Shown in pieces: positions 5,925-9,340 of a stretch of 9,340 bases of DNA (its first letter is position 1; each line of letters starts with the position of its first letter). The position numbers and the translations under genes are program-made. The stretch is taken from the NCBI GenBank assembly GCA_021815835.1, contig JAKAZN010000037.1, positions 1 to 9,340 on the forward strand, given 5' to 3'. Below the pieces are notes generated by a model. The model saw nothing but the letters and a program-made list of their open reading frames with translations, searched no databases and had not been told where the DNA came from. This DNA is from Pseudomonadota bacterium. GTDB taxonomy: Bacteria > Pseudomonadota > Alphaproteobacteria > Acetobacterales > Acetobacteraceae.

Positions 5925-7112
5925 ATGATCACGAAATTCGACAGCCTGTTCGCGGGTCACGTGGACCTGGAAAATGTCGGCTATGGCGGCATCCCGGTGA
6001 ACGAGCGGCGCCAGACGGACGAACACCTCGCCTCGGTGTTCGACAAGGCGGAATCGATGGCGCGGCTGATGGACCGGCTCGGCTACAACACCTTCTGGAT
6101 GGCCGAGCATCATTTCCAGCGCGAGGGCTACGAGTGCATCCCGAACGTGCTGATGCTGGCTTTGCATCTGGCGCACCGGACGAAGCGGCTGCGGCTCGGC
6201 TGCGGCTTCAACATCGCGCCGATGTGGCACCCGCTGCGGCTGGCCGAGGATTTCGCCACCGTCGATCACCTGACCGGCGGGCGCGTCGCCTTCGGCGTCG
6301 GGCGCGGCTATCACACGCGGGAGGTGGAGACCTTCGGCGCGCCCCTGCTGGACCAGAACGCCAACCGTGAATTGTTCGAAGAACAGGTCGATATCGTCTT
6401 CAAGGCGTTCAACAACAGCGCCTTCTCCCACAAGGGCAAGCACTACACCCTGCCGCCGGAGGTGCCGTATCGCGGCTACGACCTCAAGGAACTGACCCTG
6501 GTGCCGCGCCCGCGCAGTCTGCCGGTGGAATGCTGGCAGCCGATCCAGGGCGGGTCCGAACGCGCGCTCGATTTCATGGCGAAGCATGGCATCCAAGGCA
6601 TGGTGGGCGGCGGCTCGGCCGAGGGCGGCGCGATGCACAAGACCGTGCTCGCCTGGCAGGATTCGCACCGGCGCCTGGGCAAGGAGATCGCGCTCGGTGA
6701 GCGGCTGTGCTTCGGGTTCCATTTCTACATGGCCGATTCGCGCGAACAGGGGATGGCCGAGGCGGCGAAATACTACGAGGAGAACATGAAGATGTTCGGC
6801 GAGCTGCGCCTGGTGCGCGCGCTGAGCGAGGCGCAGATCGAGATCATGCGCGATCCCGCCCGCGCGCCCGGCGCGAAGCTGCCGCGGATCGAGGAGGCGG
6901 TCGCCTCGGGCGGGTTCCTGTGCGGCTCGCCCGATGAGATCATCGAGCATCTGAAGAAGCTGGAACGCGCCTATCCGGGGCTGGAGCGGGTGTCGATCAG
7001 CCTCTCGGTCGGCGTGCCGAAGGCGGTGGCGCTGGAGCAGTTGGAACGCTTCGGCACCGAGGTGATGCCGCATTTCGCCGGCGCGAAGGAGCGCGCGCTG
7101 GCGCCGGCGTAG
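5925..7112 (+). CDS. LLM-class flavin-dependent oxidoreductase
   Basis: This 395-residue protein belongs to the bacterial-luciferase-like monooxygenase family, cytoplasmic TIM-barrel enzymes that use reduced FMN (or F420 in some groups) to oxidise organic substrates. The hallmarks are GYNTFWMAEHHFQREGY (53-69), with the family's AEHHF core; RLRLGCGFNIAPMWHPLRLAEDFATVDHLTGGRVAFGVGRGYHTREVE (88-135), the usual flavin and phosphate-binding region; an insertion with VPRPRSLPVECWQPIQGG (193-210); and near the C terminus GFLCGSPDEIIEHLKKLE (330-347). Length is typical for a single-domain member. The start is well supported by AAGGA 8 bases upstream. Neighbours do not reveal the substrate: tag is divergent, and the next gene is convergent with only 4 bp between stop codons. 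No flavin reductase partner is visible nearby. A hairpin spans the stop codon region. Confidence 0.9.
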   Translation: MITKFDSLFAGHVDLENVGYGGIPVNERRQTDEHLASVFDKAESMARLMDRLGYNTFWMAEHHFQREGYECIPNVLMLALHLAHRTKRLRLGCGFNIAPMWHPLRLAEDFATVDHLTGGRVAFGVGRGYHTREVETFGAPLLDQNANRELFEEQVDIVFKAFNNSAFSHKGKHYTLPPEVPYRGYDLKELTLVPRPRSLPVECWQPIQGGSERALDFMAKHGIQGMVGGGSAEGGAMHKTVLAWQDSHRRLGKEIALGERLCFGFHFYMADSREQGMAEAAKYYEENMKMFGELRLVRALSEAQIEIMRDPARAPGAKLPRIEEAVASGGFLCGSPDEIIEHLKKLERAYPGLERVSISLSVGVPKAVALEQLERFGTEVMPHFAGAKERALAPA

Positions 7113-7129
7113 CGCCCTACCGCGCCAGC
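7097..7129. terminator. Hairpin spanning both convergent stop codons
   Basis: GCTGGCGC at 7097-7104 is perfectly repeated in inverted form as GCGCCAGC at 7122-7129. Inside it a second stem, GGCG (7106-7109) with CGCC (7113-7116), encloses a TAG loop that is the oxidoreductase stop codon. The structure covers the ends of both convergent genes and is symmetrical enough to act on transcripts from either side. Neither side has a T run, so intrinsic termination is uncertain; it may instead protect 3' ends. Confidence 0.4.
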
Positions 7130-7395
7130 CCGATCCGTCCGGCGACCCGCCCCGTCACGGGATCGACCAGCACCACCCGGTCGGGCCCGCCGCCATGCAG
7201 CGCGATGGCGATCCGCCCGCCCGCGCCCGCGATCCCGGCGATCGCGGTTCCCGCCGGCTCCCGCAGGGTTTGCGCGTACGGCGCTCCCGCCGCGGCCGGC
7301 GCGTTCGCGCGATGGACGATCGTCACCAGCAGCACCGTCGTGCCGAGCAGGATCAGCACCCCCATCCCGATCGTCGCCGCCGTCAGGAGTTTCAC
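7117..7395 (-). CDS. Small membrane protein, DUF6476-like
   Basis: This encodes a 92-residue protein with one N-terminal membrane helix at about 7-28 (ATIGMGVLILLGTTVLLVTIVH), a Pro/Ala-rich linker (about 31-48), and a small beta-rich soluble tail with GGRIAIALHGGGPDRVVLVDPVTGRVAGRI (59-88). The membrane anchor followed by a VLLVDP-x-TG-like repeat strand matches my memory of the DUF6476 family, which is often found beside the large-subunit pseudouridine synthase gene in alphaproteobacteria, as here. Topology with the tail in the periplasm is likely but not shown. The start is a GTG at 7393-7395, supported by GGAGG at 7401-7405 five bases upstream; no in-frame ATG competes. The function of the family is not known to me. 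It is divergent from rluD with a 51-bp gap. Confidence 0.75.
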   Translation of the reverse strand: MKLLTAATIGMGVLILLGTTVLLVTIVHRANAPAAAGAPYAQTLREPAGTAIAGIAGAGGRIAIALHGGGPDRVVLVDPVTGRVAGRIGLAR

Positions 7396-7400
7396 CCGGC

Positions 7401-7405
7401 CCTCC
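7401..7405 (-). promoter_or_regulatory. Ribosome binding site deciding a GTG start
   Basis: On the minus strand GGAGG lies five bases before GTG at 7393-7395. Since there is no nearby in-frame ATG, this site is the main evidence for the GTG start of the DUF6476-like gene. Confidence 0.7.
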
Positions 7406-7411
7406 GCCCTC

Positions 7412-7423
7412 GCGCATATGCGC
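7412..7423. promoter_or_regulatory. 12-bp perfect palindrome in divergent gap
   Basis: GCGCATATGCGC is a perfect 12-bp palindrome in the 51-bp gap between the start codons of the DUF6476-like gene and rluD. It is one of the few A/T-containing sites in a very GC-rich stretch. A palindrome in a divergent promoter gap could be an operator for both genes, but a match of this length can arise by chance and no regulator is encoded nearby. Confidence 0.3.
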
Positions 7424-7446
7424 CGGCCGGGGTATCCGCATCGCCC

Positions 7447-8445
7447 ATGGCAGACAAGCCTTCAGACCAGCCTTCCCCCATCCCGTTGCGCGTCGAGGCC
7501 GATGCCGCGGCGGCCGGCGGCCGGCTGGACCGGTTCCTCGCCACGGCCCTCCCCACGCTCTCGCGCGCGCGCATCCAGGCGCTGATCGCGGCCGGCGCGC
7601 TGACGCGGGACGGGGTCGTGGAGACGAATGCCTCGGGGCCGGCGCGGGCCGGCGCGGTCTATGTCCTGAGCCCGCCCACCCCGCGCCCCGCCCGTCCCCA
7701 GGGACAGGCCATCCCGCTGGTCATCCTGTATGAAGACCGCGACCTGATCGTGATCGACAAGCCGGCCGGCCTGGTGGTTCACCCGGCCCCGGGCAATTTG
7801 GACGGCACCCTGGTCAACGCGCTCATCGCCCATTGCGGCGCGGAGCTCGCGGTCGGCGGGGAGCAGCGGCCGGGGATCGTGCACCGGCTGGACAAGGACA
7901 CCTCCGGCGTGATGGTCGCGGCCAAGACCGAGGCGGCGATGGCCGGCCTGGTCGCGCAATTCGCCGCCCGCAGCGCCGAGCGGTTCTATCTCGCGCTGGT
8001 CTGGGGCTGCCCCCAGCCCGCCGCCGGGGAGATCGAGGCCCCGATCGGGCGCGATCCGCGCGATCGCAAGCGCATGGCGATCCGCCCGCATGGCGGCGGG
8101 CGGGCGGCGCTGACCCGCTACCGCACCCTGCGCGCCTGGGGCGGGGCCGCGAGCCTGCTGGAATGCCGGCTGGCCACCGGACGGACGCATCAGATCCGCG
8201 TGCATCTGGCCGCGCGCGGCCATCCGCTGGTGGGCGATCCGGTCTATCTGCGCCGGATCCCCGCGGCGGCGCGGGGCCTGGAGGCGGCGGCGCGCGGGCC
8301 CATGCTCGATTTTCCCCGCCAGGCGTTGCACGCGGCGCGGCTTGGATTCGTCCATCCGCGGACCGGGGCGGCGCTGGCCTTCGAGACGCCGGTGCCGGCG
8401 GACATGGCCGCACTGCTCGGGATGCTCGACGGCGACGTGGGCTAG
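7447..8445 (+). CDS. rluD: RluD-type 23S rRNA pseudouridine synthase
   Basis: This 332-residue protein is an RluA-family pseudouridine synthase with an N-terminal S4 RNA-binding domain, the architecture of RluC and RluD, which isomerise uridines in 23S rRNA. The S4 domain runs about 23-73 (GGRLDRFLATALPTLSRARIQALIAAGALTRDG at its start). The catalytic domain contains LYEDRDLIVIDKPAGLVVHPAPGN (94-117), GIVHRLDKDTSGVMVAAK (143-160) with catalytic Asp149, RFYLALVWG (179-187), CRLATGRTHQIRVHLAARGHPLVGDPVY (240-267) and RQALHAARLGFVHPRTG (291-307). RluD is preferred over RluC because of the VVHPAPGN form and the DUF6476-like neighbour; in E. coli RluD modifies helix 69 positions 1911, 1915 and 1917. 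The ATG at 7447 is the best start before the S4 domain, though no clear ribosome binding site is visible. The open frame upstream is antisense to the neighbouring gene. The next gene follows 84 bp later. Confidence 0.9.
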   Translation: MADKPSDQPSPIPLRVEADAAAAGGRLDRFLATALPTLSRARIQALIAAGALTRDGVVETNASGPARAGAVYVLSPPTPRPARPQGQAIPLVILYEDRDLIVIDKPAGLVVHPAPGNLDGTLVNALIAHCGAELAVGGEQRPGIVHRLDKDTSGVMVAAKTEAAMAGLVAQFAARSAERFYLALVWGCPQPAAGEIEAPIGRDPRDRKRMAIRPHGGGRAALTRYRTLRAWGGAASLLECRLATGRTHQIRVHLAARGHPLVGDPVYLRRIPAAARGLEAAARGPMLDFPRQALHAARLGFVHPRTGAALAFETPVPADMAALLGMLDGDVG

Positions 8446-8463
8446 CCGCGCGGGCCGTTACTT

Positions 8464-8508
8464 TTGGCGCGTTCACCCTTGGTGCGTCCGCTCTTGGCGG
8501 GTCCGGGG
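8464..8508 (+). repeat. Three 15-bp imperfect tandem units before fzlA
   Basis: Three 15-bp units occupy 8464-8478, 8479-8493 and 8494-8508, each opening with TTGG followed by a GC-rich stretch (TTGGCGCGTTCACCC, TTGGTGCGTCCGCTC, TTGGCGGGTCCGGGG). They fill half of the 84-bp rluD-fzlA gap and are in frame with fzlA. They may be a leader sequence, a decayed coding extension, or a local slippage product; nothing indicates a function. Confidence 0.6.
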
Positions 8509-8529
8509 ACGGGTGCGATAAGCGGCGCG

Positions 8530-9198
8530 ATGCGTTACCTCTATCACCTCCCGCTCTCCCCCTATAGCCGCAAGGTCCGCCTCCTGCTTGCCGAGAAGCG
8601 GCTGCCGTTCGAGCTGCGGGTCGAGAAAGTGTGGGAACGGCGCGGGGAATATCTCGATCTCAATCCCGCCGGGACGGTGCCGACCTTGCTGGAAGACAGC
8701 GGTCTCGCGATCCCGGATTCGACGGTGATCGCGGAGTATCTGGAGGAAGCCTACCCCGACACGCCGCTGCTCAGCCGCGCCCCGGCCGAGCGGGTGGAGG
8801 CGCGGCGGCTGGCCGCCTGGTTCGACGGCAAGTTCGCCGCCGAGGTCACGAATCGGCTGCTCGGCGAAAAATACATGAAGCGGCTGATGGGGCGCGGCAA
8901 TCCAGACGCGGCGGCGCTGCGGGCGGGGTATGCCGCGCTGGGGCCGCATCTGGAGTATATCGGCTGGCTCGCCGAGACGCGCACCTGGCTGGCCGGGGCG
9001 ACGATCTCGCTGGCTGATTTTGCCGCCGCGGCGCAGCTTTCGGTGCTGGACTATATCGGCGAGATCGACTGGCAGCAGGCGCCGGCGGCGAAGGAATGGT
9101 ATGCCCGGGTGAAGTCGCGGCCCTGTTTTCGCGGCCTGCTGGCGGATCGGGTGGCGGGGCTGACGCCGCCGCCGCATTACGCGGACCTGGATTTCTGA
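8530..9198 (+). CDS. fzlA: FtsZ-localised GST-fold division protein FzlA
   Basis: This 222-residue protein has the glutathione-S-transferase fold and closely matches FzlA, an alphaproteobacterial division factor that in Caulobacter binds FtsZ, bends its filaments and promotes constriction. The thioredoxin-like N domain shows LYHLPLSPYSRKVRLLLAEK (4-23), VEKVWERR (31-38) with Trp35, LNPAGTVPTLLED (44-56) and DSTVIAEYLEEAYP (63-76). The helical C domain shows RRLAAWFDGKFAAEVTNRLLGEKYMKRLMG (92-121), TISLADFAAAAQLSVLDYIGEIDW (158-181), AAKEWYARVKSRPCFRGLLADR (186-207) and the tail PPPHYADLDF. That tail, WFDGKF and KYMKRL are what separate FzlA from ordinary GST enzymes, so glutathione catalysis should not be assumed. 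The ATG at 8530 starts the conserved MRxLYH; a TTG at 8464 would add 22 repetitive residues and is less likely. No strong ribosome binding site is visible. Downstream lies a 25-bp tandem array. Confidence 0.87.
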   Translation: MRYLYHLPLSPYSRKVRLLLAEKRLPFELRVEKVWERRGEYLDLNPAGTVPTLLEDSGLAIPDSTVIAEYLEEAYPDTPLLSRAPAERVEARRLAAWFDGKFAAEVTNRLLGEKYMKRLMGRGNPDAAALRAGYAALGPHLEYIGWLAETRTWLAGATISLADFAAAAQLSVLDYIGEIDWQQAPAAKEWYARVKSRPCFRGLLADRVAGLTPPPHYADLDF

Positions 9199-9201
9199 GC
9201 C

Positions 9202-9340
9202 GCGCGGCTTCGCCCAGTTTCTTCCCGCGCCGCTTCGCCCAGTTTCTTCCCGCGCCGCTTCGCCCAATTTCTTCCCACGCGGCTTCGCCCAATTTCTTCC
9301 CGCGCGGCTTCGCCCAATTTCTTCCCGCGCGGCTTCGCCG
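9202..9340 (+). repeat. 25-bp tandem repeat array, about 5.6 units, running off the window
   Basis: Five full 25-bp units occupy 9202-9226, 9227-9251, 9252-9276, 9277-9301 and 9302-9326, and a partial sixth continues to the window edge at 9340. Each unit is a GC-rich half containing (G/C)GCTTCGCC followed by CA(A/G) and the pyrimidine tract TTTCTTCCC. Units differ at three positions: the first base (A in unit 4), the fifth base (C in units 2 and 3, G elsewhere), and the sixteenth base (G in units 1 and 2, A from unit 3 on). The array starts 3 bp after the fzlA stop. There are no spacers, so it is not a CRISPR array. The unit length is not a multiple of 3, which argues against a repeat-protein gene. 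Total length is unknown because it is cut by the edge. Confidence 0.9.

Noticed and set aside
5880..7073. A 397-codon minus-strand open frame opposite the flavin oxidoreductase
   Set aside because: It overlaps a gene with clear LLM motifs and has low-complexity composition; it is a GC-driven shadow.
7195..7446. N-terminal extension of RluD by 84 residues
   Set aside because: The extension is antisense to the DUF6476-like gene and Arg-rich. The known architecture starts with a short tail and the S4 domain, which fits the ATG at 7447.
8846..9292. Minus-strand open frames starting inside the 25-bp array
   Set aside because: They run antisense through fzlA. The 25-bp unit shifts frame at each copy, so the apparent N terminus is a by-product of the repeat.
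9202..9340. CRISPR array
   Set aside because: Units are directly adjacent with no unique spacers, and no cas gene is present.

Overview
The window looks like ordinary chromosomal DNA from a very GC-rich alphaproteobacterium. Codons mostly end in G or C. The gene content includes an FzlA-type FtsZ-binding protein, a DUF6476-like membrane protein next to an RluD-type pseudouridine synthase, a ZapA gene preceded by a small coiled-coil gene, and a ThiE gene directly after a DhnA-type class I aldolase. I infer Rhodospirillales/Acetobacterales, possibly Acetobacteraceae; this is a guess from style and content and has not been placed phylogenetically. I see no insertion sequence, prophage, tRNA, rRNA or CRISPR array.

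Layout, left to right. (1) 33-645, minus strand: a small coiled-coil protein gene followed by zapA, a likely two-gene cell-division unit. (2) 723-3560, plus strand: a four-gene run of an uncharacterised protein, class I fructose-bisphosphate aldolase, thiamine-phosphate synthase (thiE) and pyridoxine 5'-phosphate synthase (pdxJ). The gaps are 39 bp, 7 bp and a 1-base TGATG overlap, so this is probably one operon joining triose-phosphate metabolism to thiamine and vitamin B6 synthesis. (3) 3751-5079, plus strand: a 12-helix major-facilitator transporter of unknown substrate with its own strong ribosome binding site, followed by a GC-rich hairpin. (4) 5246-5818, minus strand: DNA-3-methyladenine glycosylase I (tag), divergent from (5) a luciferase-like flavin-dependent oxidoreductase at 5925-7112. 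(6) 7117-7395, minus strand: a small DUF6476-like membrane protein, convergent with the oxidoreductase (4 bp between stop codons) and divergent from rluD (7447-8445). (7) 8530-9198: fzlA. A tandem array of 25-bp units starts 3 bp after its stop and runs off the right edge.

No dramatic new system is visible. The genes are mostly housekeeping. FtsZ-associated proteins lie at both ends (ZapA on the left, FzlA on the right), which may be coincidence. The observations most worth following up are the 25-bp tandem array after fzlA, a three-unit 15-bp repeat in the fzlA leader, the unnamed protein leading the aldolase operon, the altered phosphate-loop residue in ThiE, and the small coiled-coil protein paired with ZapA. 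Two hairpins between convergent genes and a 12-bp palindrome in the DUF6476/rluD divergent gap are smaller structural points.
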